DNA of 64,000 nucleotides from Pyrococcus kukulkanii (GTDB taxonomy: Archaea > Methanobacteriota_B > Thermococci > Thermococcales > Thermococcaceae). The stretch is from positions 1,594,264 to 1,658,263 of the forward strand of contig NZ_CP010835.1 of NCBI RefSeq assembly GCF_001577775.1. Reading direction: 5' to 3'. The notes under the pieces are model-generated. The model did not search any database. It saw only the letters and a list, made by a program, of their open reading frames with translations, and was not told the DNA's origin. The number at the start of each line of letters is the position of its first letter. The stretch's first letter is position 1. The translations under genes and the position numbers were made by a program. Shown here one piece after another: positions 1-9,053 of this stretch.

Positions 1-1
1 T

Positions 2-511
2 TTAGGAGTGTTCGTAGGAGTTACCGTAGCGAAAATGGATCCTTCTGTAGCTGAATATCTCTTTAAATTCCTTAGAAAAGTCCTTGGTGAAGGGGAACTC
101 CCTACTGGGTTTAGATTGTTCCTTTTAATCTTCTTAAATAATACAAGGGTTGCCGTAATAATGGCCTTTGGTGGTCTTGTTTTTGGAATACTCCCTCCGC
201 TTATCCTACTCTTTAATGGTGCAGTTGTGGGAATAGTCGGGTATCACGTCTCAAGCATGGGGGAACCCTTAAGGAAAGTTATATTGGCAATAGTCCCTCA
301 TGGAATTCTTGAAGTCCCGGCCCTAGTAATTGCAGGTGTTGGGGGCATGAATTGGTTTGCAGAATTGGCTTTTGGAGAAGGTAATTTTTCCGAGAGATTC
401 AAGAGAGGATTCAAAGAAATGTTAAAGCTTCTGTTCATGGCTATACTCCTTCTCTTCGTAGCTGCGCTTGTAGAGGCTTTCATAACTCCTAAGATCGCTG
501 GAATAGGATAG
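2..511 (+). CDS. SpoIIM-family (stage II sporulation protein M-like) membrane protein, 5' truncated by window edge
   Basis: The reading frame is open to the first bases of the window, so the true start lies upstream and roughly 30 N-terminal residues are probably missing. The visible part has several hydrophobic helices and the family signatures FLNNTRVA, a Gly-rich helix FNGAVVGIVGY, and PHGILEVPA. These are typical of the SpoIIM/DUF95 integral membrane family, whose archaeal members have no established biochemical role. The last 90 bp overlap the 3' end of the convergent gene at 422-1534. Family assignment is from motif recognition; function is unknown. Confidence 0.8.
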   Translation, partial: LGVFVGVTVAKMDPSVAEYLFKFLRKVLGEGELPTGFRLFLLIFLNNTRVAVIMAFGGLVFGILPPLILLFNGAVVGIVGYHVSSMGEPLRKVILAIVPHGILEVPALVIAGVGGMNWFAELAFGEGNFSERFKRGFKEMLKLLFMAILLLFVAALVEAFITPKIAGIG

Positions 512-1534
512 TCTTTCTACTTCTTCAACTATTACATCGACTGGATTTTCCATCGAACTCATGACCATTCTAATATGCTTTCTATATATGCTATTTTTCC
601 TTATAATCTCCCAAGCCTTCGTTGCAACTTCTACTGGATTTGTGGAGTGGAATTTGACTCCGAGCTCTATAAGCCACTTGGTAACCGCCAGTAGTCTTCC
701 TGGATATGTGGAAATTGCTGGAGTTCCTAAGGCGAGAGCTTCTCTATTCATAGTTCCACCAGCTCCGATCATTAACTTTGCATAGAATAGGAGGGTTAGC
801 GTGTCAATGACATTTTCAGGGATCATTACATTTTCGAACTTTTCGAATATTCTCCTCTGTTCCTCAGTTCTGGGGAACAGGACTATGGGCATATCGGGGA
901 GTAGGGGTATTATATCCTCAAGTATGCTCCTCTCTTTATCTCCGTTAAAGTAATTAGCCTTTATTGGTTCTGGCCGCATGACAATATATGAGTATTCTTT
1001 GAGCCCTAACTCTTTCAGAACATTTTTATTCGGCGTGAATCCGTAAACGTTCGCTATTTCGGCTATCCCCTCAATTCCTCTTAGAGCGTTAGGATCTGCC
1101 CCGCATTTCAATAGTTCATAGGCATCTATGACCTTTGGATATATTAGCCTGGTGGTGAAGGGAAACATTAACTTGTTCTGGGGTACAGCGGTTTCATTGT
1201 CTACAAACCCTATTGATGGTATTTTTAATCCAAAAGCTATCCTTGGAGCTTCTGGGTTGTTCTTATATAATGCAATGTCAGGCTTCTCCTCAATGATAAG
1301 CTTAGAGAGCTTATACACCCTCTCCGTACTTGCTAATAACTTCCCCTCTAACGTTGCCCCTCCGTGCTTTCCTACGGAAATATAGTCTATATTTAACATG
1401 TCAAGGACATTCGTTAACCCGTCGAATTCACGCGTAGTTACGAGGACTTCGAACCCCCTCTTTTCAAGCTCCCTGATCACACCTTTGAAGAAATGAGCAT
1501 GAGGTGAATTTGTTATATCTATCCATACCTTCAT
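422..1534 (-). CDS. DUF354-family protein, glycosyltransferase/epimerase-like fold
   Basis: A 370-residue protein beginning MKVWIDITNSPHAHFF. This N-terminus and the later GAGGTMNREALALGTPAIS segment are hallmarks of the archaeal DUF354 family, predicted to adopt a GT-B/UDP-GlcNAc 2-epimerase-like two-domain fold. It is likely cytosolic and may act on nucleotide sugars, which fits the wecC-wecB pair transcribed divergently next door. The start is ATG with GGTG five bases upstream, and a TATA-like CTTATAA lies at about 1571-1577 on the minus strand. The charged C-terminal tail of about 25 residues lies in the antisense overlap with the SpoIIM gene and looks like a lineage-specific extension. 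Substrate unknown. Confidence 0.75.
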   Translation of the reverse strand: MKVWIDITNSPHAHFFKGVIRELEKRGFEVLVTTREFDGLTNVLDMLNIDYISVGKHGGATLEGKLLASTERVYKLSKLIIEEKPDIALYKNNPEAPRIAFGLKIPSIGFVDNETAVPQNKLMFPFTTRLIYPKVIDAYELLKCGADPNALRGIEGIAEIANVYGFTPNKNVLKELGLKEYSYIVMRPEPIKANYFNGDKERSILEDIIPLLPDMPIVLFPRTEEQRRIFEKFENVMIPENVIDTLTLLFYAKLMIGAGGTMNREALALGTPAISTYPGRLLAVTKWLIELGVKFHSTNPVEVATKAWEIIRKNSIYRKHIRMVMSSMENPVDVIVEEVERLSYSSDLRSYESLYKRSYEEKEYSHEQKL

Positions 1535-1793
1535 ACATTGGCACCTATTCTAATCCCCGCAGTGCTCGTTATAAGGGTTTCTCGAAGATAGCTTTCTTTA
1601 ACGATTTACAAACCTTTCTCATGATTTCTTAAGCGTTAAATTCTGGTATAACAGTTATTTTAATGGAATTTAAGGCATTATTTTCCTTAATCCTGACATT
1701 AGTGGCCTTACATGAATGTTTTACTTTGAAGGAATTTGTAGTTAGGAACCCTTAAATTTCCTCCCTAGATATCCCAGACAGTGGTGACGAGCA

Positions 1794-3050
1794 ATGAAAA
1801 TTGGAGTTATAGGGCTCGGTTATATAGGTCTCCCCACGGCTATCATGTTTGCATCCTCTGGTCATCAGGTTGTTGGGCTTGAAATAAGGGAGGATGTTGT
1901 TAGAAAGATAAACTCTGGAAAAGCCCATATAATAGAGCCGGAAATAAATGAAAGACTTAAAGCTGTCATAGCTGAGGAAAGATTCTACGCAACAACTAGG
2001 CCAGAAGATCTGAGAGGAGTAAACGCGTTTATAGTCTGTGTTCAAACACCCCTAGTGGATGATAAACCTGATCTAAGTTACGTAGAGAATGCAATCAGGA
2101 CGATTGCAGAAGTTATGGACAGAGGGGCCTTAGTAGTCATCGAGAGCACGGTACCCCCAGGAACAACCGTTAAGATGGCAAGGTTGCTTGAAACGTTAAG
2201 TGGGATGAGAGAAGGTATCGACTTTTATGTTGCTCATGCTCCAGAGCGCGTAATGCCTGGAAGGATATTCCGGGAGCTAGTGTACAACTCAAGGATAATT
2301 GGGGGAGTTAGTCATAAGAGTGCAATCTTGGCTGAAAGGCTATACAGATCGTTTGTTAAAGGGGAGATTTATATAACAGACGCAACTACAGCCGAAATGG
2401 TCAAGCTTATGGAGAACACATTTAGGGACGTTAACATAGCCTTGGCTAATGAATTTGCATACTTAGCGCAACAATATGGGGTTAACGTCTTTGAGGCGAT
2501 AAAGTTGGCAAATACACACCCCAGGGTTAACATTCACGTTCCTGGAATTGGAGTTGGGGGGCACTGTTTACCTAAAGATCCGTATCTATTGTTATCAAAT
2601 GCAAAAAAAGAGTTTGGTTTAATAAGGCTTGCCAGAAGAATAAATGAGGGAATGCCCAAAATAGCGTTGGCATTGTTGTTTGAAGTTTTTGAACAATTAA
2701 ACATCGATCTAGCAACATCAATTGTTACCATCCTTGGGCTGGCCTATAAGCGGGATACAGATGACACTAGGAATTCCCCAGCTCTAAAATTAAGGGAACT
2801 TTTAGAAGGAAAAGTGTTGGAAGTTAGAACTTATGATCCTTATATTAGAGGAACCCATAATAGCTTAGAAGATGCCGTAAAAGGGTCTGATGCGATAATA
2901 ATAGCAACAGACCATAGAGAATTTAAGAATCTTGATTGGGACAAGATAGGAAAACTAATGAGAACTAAAGTCTTGATTGACGGGAGGGGTATCATAGACC
3001 GGCCTCCAAGGGGATTTTTGTTTAAAGGAATAGGGAGGGGTGATGTTTGA
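1794..3050 (+). CDS. wecC: UDP-N-acetyl-D-mannosaminuronate dehydrogenase-type nucleotide-sugar dehydrogenase
   Basis: A 418-residue UDP-glucose/GDP-mannose dehydrogenase family enzyme. The N-terminal NAD-binding Rossmann motif GLGYIGLPTA is at residues 7-16. The central catalytic motif GIGVGGHCLPKDPYLL carries the active-site cysteine, and the C-terminal domain has LGLAYKRDTDDTRNSPA. It would oxidise UDP-ManNAc to UDP-ManNAcA with two NAD+, for surface glycans or N-glycans. The assignment to ManNAc rather than glucose rests on the immediately following 2-epimerase gene, which overlaps by 3 nt. Start ATG 1794 has GGTGA upstream, and a TATA-like CTTAAATT lies near 1750. Confidence 0.88.
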   Translation: MKIGVIGLGYIGLPTAIMFASSGHQVVGLEIREDVVRKINSGKAHIIEPEINERLKAVIAEERFYATTRPEDLRGVNAFIVCVQTPLVDDKPDLSYVENAIRTIAEVMDRGALVVIESTVPPGTTVKMARLLETLSGMREGIDFYVAHAPERVMPGRIFRELVYNSRIIGGVSHKSAILAERLYRSFVKGEIYITDATTAEMVKLMENTFRDVNIALANEFAYLAQQYGVNVFEAIKLANTHPRVNIHVPGIGVGGHCLPKDPYLLLSNAKKEFGLIRLARRINEGMPKIALALLFEVFEQLNIDLATSIVTILGLAYKRDTDDTRNSPALKLRELLEGKVLEVRTYDPYIRGTHNSLEDAVKGSDAIIIATDHREFKNLDWDKIGKLMRTKVLIDGRGIIDRPPRGFLFKGIGRGDV

Positions 3051-4183
3051 GGCCAGCGATAATATTTGGAACTCGGCCTGAGATAATCAAGCTTTCTCCA
3101 GTGATAAGAGCTTTTTTAAATAAGGGAATTCAGCCTATGTTAATTCATACTGGTCAGCATTATGATTACGAGATGAGTCAGGTGTTCTTAGAGGAATTGG
3201 AACTCCCAGAAATAGACTATCACTTGGAGGTTGGATCTGGCACTCAGGCTGAACAGACGGGATTCGCCATGATAAAAATAGAGAAAGTTCTTATTAACGA
3301 GAAACCTGACGTTAGCATAGTTCAGGGAGACACAAATACCGTGCTTGCGGGGGCATTAGCGAGTGTTAAGTTGCTAATTCCCGTAGCCCATGTAGAAGCG
3401 GGGTTGAGGAGTCACGATAGAACAATGCCTGAGGAGATAAACAGGATACTAGCTGATCATGCCAGCGAGGTTCTTTTTGCCCCTACCCTTGAGGCTAAAG
3501 AAAACTTAGAGCGTGAAGGTATAAGAAGGAATGTTTACGTTGTTGGTAATACCATCGTTGATGCGGTGCTTCAAAATTCTGAAATAGCTGAGAAGAAAAG
3601 CAAGATTTTGTCAGAGCTAAACTTATCTCCAAAGGAATATATATTAGTTACAGCCCATCGAAAGGAAAACGTCGATAATAGAGACAGACTTACAAAATTA
3701 GTTGACATATTAACATCTCTTCCGTTGACTACAGTATATCCCGTTCATCCAAGGGCTGAAAAAAAGTTGAAGGAATTTGGGCTATGGAAAAGACTTGAGA
3801 AAGCTGAGCATATAATATTGACAAAACCCTTGGGATACCTTGACTTTTTAAAGTTAGAAAAAAACGCTAAGATAATAATGACTGATTCTGGGGGAATACA
3901 GGAGGAGGCGATAATCCTCGGGATCCCATGCTTAACCCTTAGATATAATACAGAAAGGCCGGAAACAGTGAAAGCCGGAGGGAATATATTGGTCGGGGTT
4001 GAAAAGGAGTTAGCTCTAATGTACGTTAGAAAGTTACTTGAAGATGAGAAGTTCTATCAAAAAATGGCTTCAGCAAGAAATCCATTTGGCGATGGAAAAG
4101 CAGGCGAGAGAATAGTTAATATTCTACTCGCTCTATGGGAAGAAGGTAAGCTAAAAGTCCCCTCTTCAAACTTTATTTCTTAA
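3047..4183 (+). CDS. wecB: UDP-N-acetylglucosamine 2-epimerase (non-hydrolysing)
   Basis: A 378-residue enzyme interconverting UDP-GlcNAc and UDP-ManNAc, which supplies the upstream dehydrogenase. Recognisable segments are FGTRPEIIKLSPVI at the N-terminus, HTGQHYDYEMSQVF, HVEAGLRSHDRTMPEE, and DSGGIQEEAIILGIPCLTLR near the C-terminus, all standard for the family, and the length is typical. The start codon is TTG at 3047, overlapping the wecC stop and preceded by GGAGGGGTGAT; no in-frame ATG fits. Its last 11 bp overlap the convergent gene at 4173. Cytosolic; pathway assignment is established family knowledge plus linkage. Confidence 0.92.
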   Translation: MRPAIIFGTRPEIIKLSPVIRAFLNKGIQPMLIHTGQHYDYEMSQVFLEELELPEIDYHLEVGSGTQAEQTGFAMIKIEKVLINEKPDVSIVQGDTNTVLAGALASVKLLIPVAHVEAGLRSHDRTMPEEINRILADHASEVLFAPTLEAKENLEREGIRRNVYVVGNTIVDAVLQNSEIAEKKSKILSELNLSPKEYILVTAHRKENVDNRDRLTKLVDILTSLPLTTVYPVHPRAEKKLKEFGLWKRLEKAEHIILTKPLGYLDFLKLEKNAKIIMTDSGGIQEEAIILGIPCLTLRYNTERPETVKAGGNILVGVEKELALMYVRKLLEDEKFYQKMASARNPFGDGKAGERIVNILLALWEEGKLKVPSSNFIS

Positions 4184-4646
4184 GCATCTTTGTCATGTTC
4201 TCCACTCTTTCTATTAACTTATCAAGTGTGTTTTTAATTTCCCTTGATTCGTTTTCTCTAAATATTCCAAGAAACTTTTCTATTATCGATTTTGATTGCT
4301 TTGTAGAGTTCTCTACGATCTTAAGAGTTTCGTTGTACATCTTTTGCGCATATTCATAACTTAAACTAGTGTTAGTGACGTACCATTGAGTTGGATCTAG
4401 AAGCTTCTTCTTTAGATCCTCGTCTATTGCAGTAACGTTGTATACCCCTCTGGTGAGGTTCAAGCCTCCATTCTCCTGCATGGTATAGTTTTGCTGTGAG
4501 ATGTTAAGTTGTATTTTGTTAGCTCTCTCGCTTATTTTAGTGACCTCGCTAGCCTTATTGGTAAGATTTTGGGTTATGCTGAACATCCCCCCTAAGAACA
4601 TACCAATAAATACTAATGAGAGGATTACCACTAATGCCCACTTCAT
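4173..4646 (-). CDS. Membrane-anchored protein of unknown function
   Basis: A 157-residue protein with one N-terminal hydrophobic helix (residues about 4-24, ALVVILSLVFIGMFLGGMFS). The extracytoplasmic part is Asn/Lys/Glu-rich, with several possible N-glycosylation sequons (NLT, NIS, NYT, NVT, NTS) and heptad-like helices toward the C-terminus. It begins at ATG 4646 with GGTGAGGT four bases upstream. I do not recognise a family. It lies between the wecB end and the sugar transporter with no clear operon partner. It could be a surface or pilus-associated protein, but nothing in the sequence proves that. Confidence 0.6.
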   Translation of the reverse strand: MKWALVVILSLVFIGMFLGGMFSITQNLTNKASEVTKISERANKIQLNISQQNYTMQENGGLNLTRGVYNVTAIDEDLKKKLLDPTQWYVTNTSLSYEYAQKMYNETLKIVENSTKQSKSIIEKFLGIFRENESREIKNTLDKLIERVENMTKMLKK

Positions 4647-4739
4647 TTTACCTCACCAATATGTAATTTATGTGACAAGGATGTTAAATATGTTTCGTCA
4701 AAAATAACGATAAATTAAGGGAGTTTAGGGAAAATGGCT

Positions 4740-5804
4740 CTAATAAATTGCTGTTTTTGTCTTGGGATTAAAAAAGTACATTTTCTCACTTTCTGGCTTC
4801 CAGTAGATCCTTTCTTTTATGGCTATGTTTTCAGGGGCTTTTATTATTATCTCAAATTCTCCATAGTCTACATGAACGTAATTCTCAACTCCTAGCTTCT
4901 CTATTCCAATTATTTTTCCTTCAATGAATCCTTTCATGGGAGCTGTTGATACTATAACATGCTGAGGCCTAAATCCTATTAGTATCTCTCCCTCTGGTGT
5001 ATCTTCCGGGACAGGAATCTCAAAGAAGGAAGTTACAAAGAACTTTCTATTATTTTTGCTTATAACTTCCCCCTTAATAATGTTCATCTGAGGACTTCCG
5101 ACAAATGTTGCTACGAAAGTATTCTTTGGTTTATAGAATATCTCTTCTGGAGTTCCAACTTGTTGAAGTCTGCCTTTATTCATCACAGCTATCCTGTCGG
5201 CCATTGTCATTGCTTCAACTTGGTCATGAGTGACATATATTGTTGTTATTCCAAGTTCGTGACTTAGTAATTTCTTTAGCTCAAATCTCATCTGGGTTCG
5301 TATTTTTGCATCAAGGTTACTAAGTGGCTCATCTAGTAAGAAAACTTCAGGCTCTCTAACGAGAGCTCTAGCTAGGGCAACTCTCTGTTGCTGACCTCCA
5401 CTCAGTTGGTGGGGTTTCCTATTAAGTAGATCATCTATTCCCAAGAATTTTGCAATTTCTATTACTTTTCTTTTCCTCTCAGATTTTGGTACTCTCATCA
5501 TCTTCAGAGGAAACTCTATATTCCCAAAAACCGTCATATGGGGATATAATGCATAAGATTGAAAAACCATAGCAACATTCCTTTTTGTTGGGTCTATGTC
5601 ATTAACAAGCGTATCGCCTATCCATATCTCTCCTTTGCTTGGAGTTTCTAACCCTGCTATCATTCTGAGTGTAGTAGATTTACCGCATCCTGAAGGCCCT
5701 AAAAGAACCATGAACTCGCCATCTTTAACTTCTAAGGTTAAATTATCAACCGCAACTACTTTTCCAAAAACTTTTGTAACATTCCTTAGAAGAACTCTAG
5801 CCAT
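4740..5804 (-). CDS. Sugar ABC transporter ATP-binding protein (MalK/MsmX type)
   Basis: A 354-residue ATPase of the carbohydrate-uptake (CUT1) class. Walker A GPSGCGKST is at residues 36-44, followed by a Q-loop (AMVFQSYALYPHM), signature LSGGQQQR, Walker B VFLLDEPLSNLD and switch histidine YVTHDQ. A C-terminal TOBE/OB regulatory domain runs from about residue 240. It energises import by the two permeases upstream, whose genes lie in the same orientation with start and stop touching (5804). Start ATG has GGGAAGGGATA before it. The substrate cannot be read from the ATPase; linkage to a GH65 phosphorylase suggests an alpha-linked glucose disaccharide. Confidence 0.93.
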   Translation of the reverse strand: MARVLLRNVTKVFGKVVAVDNLTLEVKDGEFMVLLGPSGCGKSTTLRMIAGLETPSKGEIWIGDTLVNDIDPTKRNVAMVFQSYALYPHMTVFGNIEFPLKMMRVPKSERKRKVIEIAKFLGIDDLLNRKPHQLSGGQQQRVALARALVREPEVFLLDEPLSNLDAKIRTQMRFELKKLLSHELGITTIYVTHDQVEAMTMADRIAVMNKGRLQQVGTPEEIFYKPKNTFVATFVGSPQMNIIKGEVISKNNRKFFVTSFFEIPVPEDTPEGEILIGFRPQHVIVSTAPMKGFIEGKIIGIEKLGVENYVHVDYGEFEIIIKAPENIAIKERIYWKPESEKMYFFNPKTKTAIY

Positions 5805-6634
5805 TATCCCTTCCCTCCCGTAACTACGATTCCTCTAATTAAATACTTGTTAAGGACGATAAACAGGATTATTGTTGGGGCAGAAGCAACGAGTGATCCA
5901 GCGATTATAGGAGTATACTCAGTCCACATTGATCTATGGAATGCAAAAGTTAATCCGACTGGCAAAGTGAAGTTTTCAGGACTTCTTAAGAATATCAATG
6001 GGCCTATGAATGCGTTCCAAGAACCCAAGAATTGGTAGACAGCTATTGCTCCTAGAGCTGGCTTAGCTAGTGGGAGAGCTATGTAGAAAAATGACTTTAT
6101 TGGCCCACACCCATCTAGCCTAGCTGCCTCAAATATTTCATTGGAGATCGAGAGGAAATACTGCCTCATTAGGAATATGCTTGAAACATTAGTAAGACCA
6201 AGTAATGAAAGTCCGAGGATGTTGTCTATCAGTCCAAGCTTGTAAATGATGATATAATTTGGAACAAGTGTTACAAACATAGGAATCATTAATAGGGAGA
6301 GAAGCGCTGAAAACAAAGCATCTCTTCCAGGAAATCTCAGTCTTGCAAATGCGTATCCAGCCATACTCGAAAAAATCACATTTCCAGCCACTATAATTCC
6401 TGCATATAGAGAGGTGTTTAATATCCACCTAGGGAAAAGCTCCAATCTGAAGAGCTTTCTGTAATTATCTAAGGTAAAGGGGTTTGGAATCCATTCTGGA
6501 GGGTACTTGGAAGCTTGCTCCCATGTCATAAACGAAGCTACCAATGATCTTATGAAGGGCATTAAGTACACTAATGCAAATGCCACTAAGACTAAGTAGG
6601 TTATGGTCAACCAAGATATCTTCTTTATATTCAT
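5804..6634 (-). CDS. Sugar ABC transporter permease (MalG type)
   Basis: A 276-residue inner permease with six predicted transmembrane helices. The cytoplasmic coupling EAA motif is seen as EAARLDGCGPIKSFFYIALP, near residues 180-200. The N-terminal YLVLVAFALVYLMPFIRSLVAS helix and the C-terminal end match MalG-type subunits. Its start overlaps the end of the partner permease by 4 nt, and its stop adjoins the ATPase start, so all are one transcription unit from the promoter near 8980. It moves the sugar handed over by the lipoprotein. Confidence 0.9.
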   Translation of the reverse strand: MNIKKISWLTITYLVLVAFALVYLMPFIRSLVASFMTWEQASKYPPEWIPNPFTLDNYRKLFRLELFPRWILNTSLYAGIIVAGNVIFSSMAGYAFARLRFPGRDALFSALLSLLMIPMFVTLVPNYIIIYKLGLIDNILGLSLLGLTNVSSIFLMRQYFLSISNEIFEAARLDGCGPIKSFFYIALPLAKPALGAIAVYQFLGSWNAFIGPLIFLRSPENFTLPVGLTFAFHRSMWTEYTPIIAGSLVASAPTIILFIVLNKYLIRGIVVTGGKG

Positions 6635-7572
6635 CTAACGGCCCTCCCATACTTTCTCTGGAAAATATAAGTTGTTGTGAAGATTATAGCAAAAAGAACC
6701 CAACTCTTTGCTGCTGCAACTCCTGGTCTGATTCTTGTAAAAGCTTCATTGTATATGTCCAAGGCTACTGTGTATCCTGCCCCTCCTGGCCCACCGTTTG
6801 CTCCTGCCATAACCCATGCTAAATCAAACATTTGGAGAGCTCCTATAAGCCCCATTACAACAACATATGTTATCATTGGTTTTAGCATTGGGATCGTAAT
6901 GTAAAAGAACCTCTTAATTGGCCCAGCGCCATCAAGCATTGCAGCTTCATAAATTTCTTTTGGTATTGCTTGCATTGCAGCCAGGAATGAAACCATAAAA
7001 TGTCCACTAGTCCCCCATATTGCAACCATGGCTATTGCTAAAAGTAGGTAATTCCTATTATTTAACCAATCTATAGGCTGAAATCCAGGAATGAAATGAG
7101 TTAGGATATAATTAATAAAACCATTCCTCATGAACAACCAGACAAATATAAGGGCTACAATAACGGAGGATGTTGTTGCGGGAAGAAAATATGAGACTTT
7201 AAAGAATTGTTGTCCTTTTATCTTTTGGTTTGCAAATGCGGCCAGTACTATAGCTAGAAATGTCTGTATGGGAACCACAATTGCCGTATAAATCAGGATG
7301 TTTTTAAGACCTGTATAGAATGGAGATAGCAGGTATGGGGCACCATGAATTCCTCTTATTATGTCCTCAAAGACTATTTTGTAATTACTTAGGCCAACGA
7401 ATTTCATGCTTCCTATATAATCCCACTTAAAGAAGCTTAGGTAAAATGCAAATGCCATTGCAAAATATCCAAAAACCATATTCAATAAAACAGCTACAGA
7501 AACGAGTGCCAATCCTGCTATCAGTTCTTTTGTCTTAGTTTTCTCATAAATTGAGGAAAAAGAAAAATGCAT
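6631..7572 (-). CDS. Sugar ABC transporter permease (MalF type)
   Basis: A 313-residue permease with six or more transmembrane helices and a canonical EAA loop, EAAMLDGAGPIKRFFYITIP, around residues 210-230. ATG 7572 is preceded by GGGGGATGAT and lies 3 bp after the binding-protein stop. The Gly-rich loop GANGGPGGAGYT between late helices is common in Thermococcales sugar permeases. Together with the MalG-type subunit it forms the transmembrane channel. Confidence 0.9.
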   Translation of the reverse strand: MHFSFSSIYEKTKTKELIAGLALVSVAVLLNMVFGYFAMAFAFYLSFFKWDYIGSMKFVGLSNYKIVFEDIIRGIHGAPYLLSPFYTGLKNILIYTAIVVPIQTFLAIVLAAFANQKIKGQQFFKVSYFLPATTSSVIVALIFVWLFMRNGFINYILTHFIPGFQPIDWLNNRNYLLLAIAMVAIWGTSGHFMVSFLAAMQAIPKEIYEAAMLDGAGPIKRFFYITIPMLKPMITYVVVMGLIGALQMFDLAWVMAGANGGPGGAGYTVALDIYNEAFTRIRPGVAAAKSWVLFAIIFTTTYIFQRKYGRAVR

Positions 7573-7575
7573 AGA

Positions 7576-8934
7576 TCATCCCCCAAGTTCCTCCTTCACG
7601 ACTTGTTTCATTATTTCAATGGCTTCATCTACAGTAATCTCTCCTCTCATTGCCGATGCCATGGCGTCACTAAACTTATTCTCTAAAATTCCAGACTTTG
7701 GACCCCATAGGAATACTATCAAGTCATTGTACATCGGAATAAATGAGAGTGTCTTCTTGTGTTGTGGCCATAGGTCTGGGTCATTTTCAAATCCCTTTAT
7801 ACTTGGAAGAGTATGACCTGCCTTAACTACAAGTTCTTTCTGCCCTTCAGGTCCAACAACGAATTTTACAAATTCCCAAGCTTCCTTTACGTGCTTACTC
7901 TTTGAGTTTATACCTAAGATCACTGTATAAGCCATGGTGACTCTTCCTGCTTTACCGGCTGGAAGTGGTGCTATGTCCCAGTCTTCACCGTATTTAAAGT
8001 TGGGGAACTGGTCAGCTAAGAATGGAATCATCCAATTTCCGCTTATTACCATAGCTACTTTTTGCTGACCAAATGCATCTCCTAGCCATCCGGCCCCGAC
8101 GTCACTTGGTTGTACAACATATGGTTTCTTTCCTTCTTTTACCATCTGTACATGACCAATTCTATAGAGGTCAATGTACCACTTTAAAGTCTCTTTGACT
8201 ATTGGGTTATCAAACCATGATGCATCCTCGGGTTTTTCAAACCAAGGTCTAGGCGCACCGTTGCTAACGGCTACCGGAACATACCTATTAAATCCTCCAA
8301 GGTATATTGCTAGTCCAGGTACCCCTGTCTTTTCAGTAATGATCTTTGCATATTCAAGCAATTCATCCCAAGTTTCTGGAGGCTTTGTAAGTCCTGCTTT
8401 TTCAAAAAGTTTCTTATTGTAGAATAATGCTAACATGCTCCAATCTTTTGGTAGTCCATATAACTTACCATTTTTTTCGAAGGGCTTGAGGAGGAATGGA
8501 TAAAACTGGTTTATGAAGTCTTTGCTTGCAAATTCAGATATTGGATGTAATGCTCCTTTTTCAATAAATATTGGGGCCCAAGAACTGTCTACATAGAATA
8601 CATCAGGAGCAACTCCAGCACCAAAGGATGCAAGAATGTTCTCATGGAACATCTGGGGTATTACTTCATATTTAACTTTAATATTGGGATACTTCTCCTC
8701 AAACTCGCTTATTATCTTCTCGTAATTTTTCATTTCCGTTTCTCCAGCGCTCCAACCAGCGAATCTAATAAAAATCTTTTCTTGTATTTTTGTCTCTGTT
8801 TTTGTCTGTGTCTGAGTTTGTACTTGGGTTTGAGTCTGTGTAACTGTAACAGTTTGTTGTCCTCCAATGCATCCACTTCCAATGCTAACAAAAAGCAACA
8901 ATAGGAGAAGCATACCAAGATGCACTTTTTTCAT
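7576..8934 (-). CDS. Sugar ABC transporter solute-binding lipoprotein
   Basis: A 452-residue extracellular solute-binding protein (family 1). The signal peptide MKKVHLGMLLLLLLFVSIG is followed by a lipobox-like GSGC, so it is probably lipid-anchored. A Thr/Gln-rich linker of QT repeats (mature residues about 10-35) resembles linkers in other Thermococcales sugar-binding proteins. The mature domain shows TWDELLEYAKIITEKTG and DVGAGWLGDAFGQQKVAMV-type motifs. I prefer ATG 8934 to GTG 8943 because GGGGTGAT lies five bases upstream of the ATG. First gene of the operon 8934-4740, reading away from the regulator. Ligand inferred as an alpha-disaccharide such as kojibiose from the neighbouring enzymes. 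Confidence 0.9.
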   Translation of the reverse strand: MKKVHLGMLLLLLLFVSIGSGCIGGQQTVTVTQTQTQVQTQTQTKTETKIQEKIFIRFAGWSAGETEMKNYEKIISEFEEKYPNIKVKYEVIPQMFHENILASFGAGVAPDVFYVDSSWAPIFIEKGALHPISEFASKDFINQFYPFLLKPFEKNGKLYGLPKDWSMLALFYNKKLFEKAGLTKPPETWDELLEYAKIITEKTGVPGLAIYLGGFNRYVPVAVSNGAPRPWFEKPEDASWFDNPIVKETLKWYIDLYRIGHVQMVKEGKKPYVVQPSDVGAGWLGDAFGQQKVAMVISGNWMIPFLADQFPNFKYGEDWDIAPLPAGKAGRVTMAYTVILGINSKSKHVKEAWEFVKFVVGPEGQKELVVKAGHTLPSIKGFENDPDLWPQHKKTLSFIPMYNDLIVFLWGPKSGILENKFSDAMASAMRGEITVDEAIEIMKQVVKEELGG

Positions 8935-8960
8935 AGGGATCACCCCTGTATGTTCTCAAA

Positions 8961-8988
8961 GTTTATACTACAATAATTTTATATAAAC
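8961..8988. promoter_or_regulatory. Inverted repeat overlapping the transporter-operon promoter; probable operator
   Basis: GTTTATA (8961-8967) and TATAAAC (8982-8988) form a perfect 7-bp inverted repeat with 14 bp between, so half-sites are two helical turns apart. The right arm overlaps the minus-strand TATA box (TTTATATAA) of the binding-protein gene. The plus-strand TATA (TTTATATA, about 9013-9020) for the regulator lies just beyond. The position suits repression by the adjacent TrmB-like regulator; binding is inferred. Confidence 0.5.
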
Positions 8989-9053
8989 TTTTCTGAATTA
9001 GTTACAACAACATTTATATAGTAAAACCACCATAAGTATAGGGGGATCAAGAG

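Noticed and set aside
8770..8870. Tandem Gln/Thr codon repeats in the binding-protein gene
   Set aside because: This is the low-complexity linker after the lipobox, common in Thermococcales binding proteins, not a DNA repeat element.
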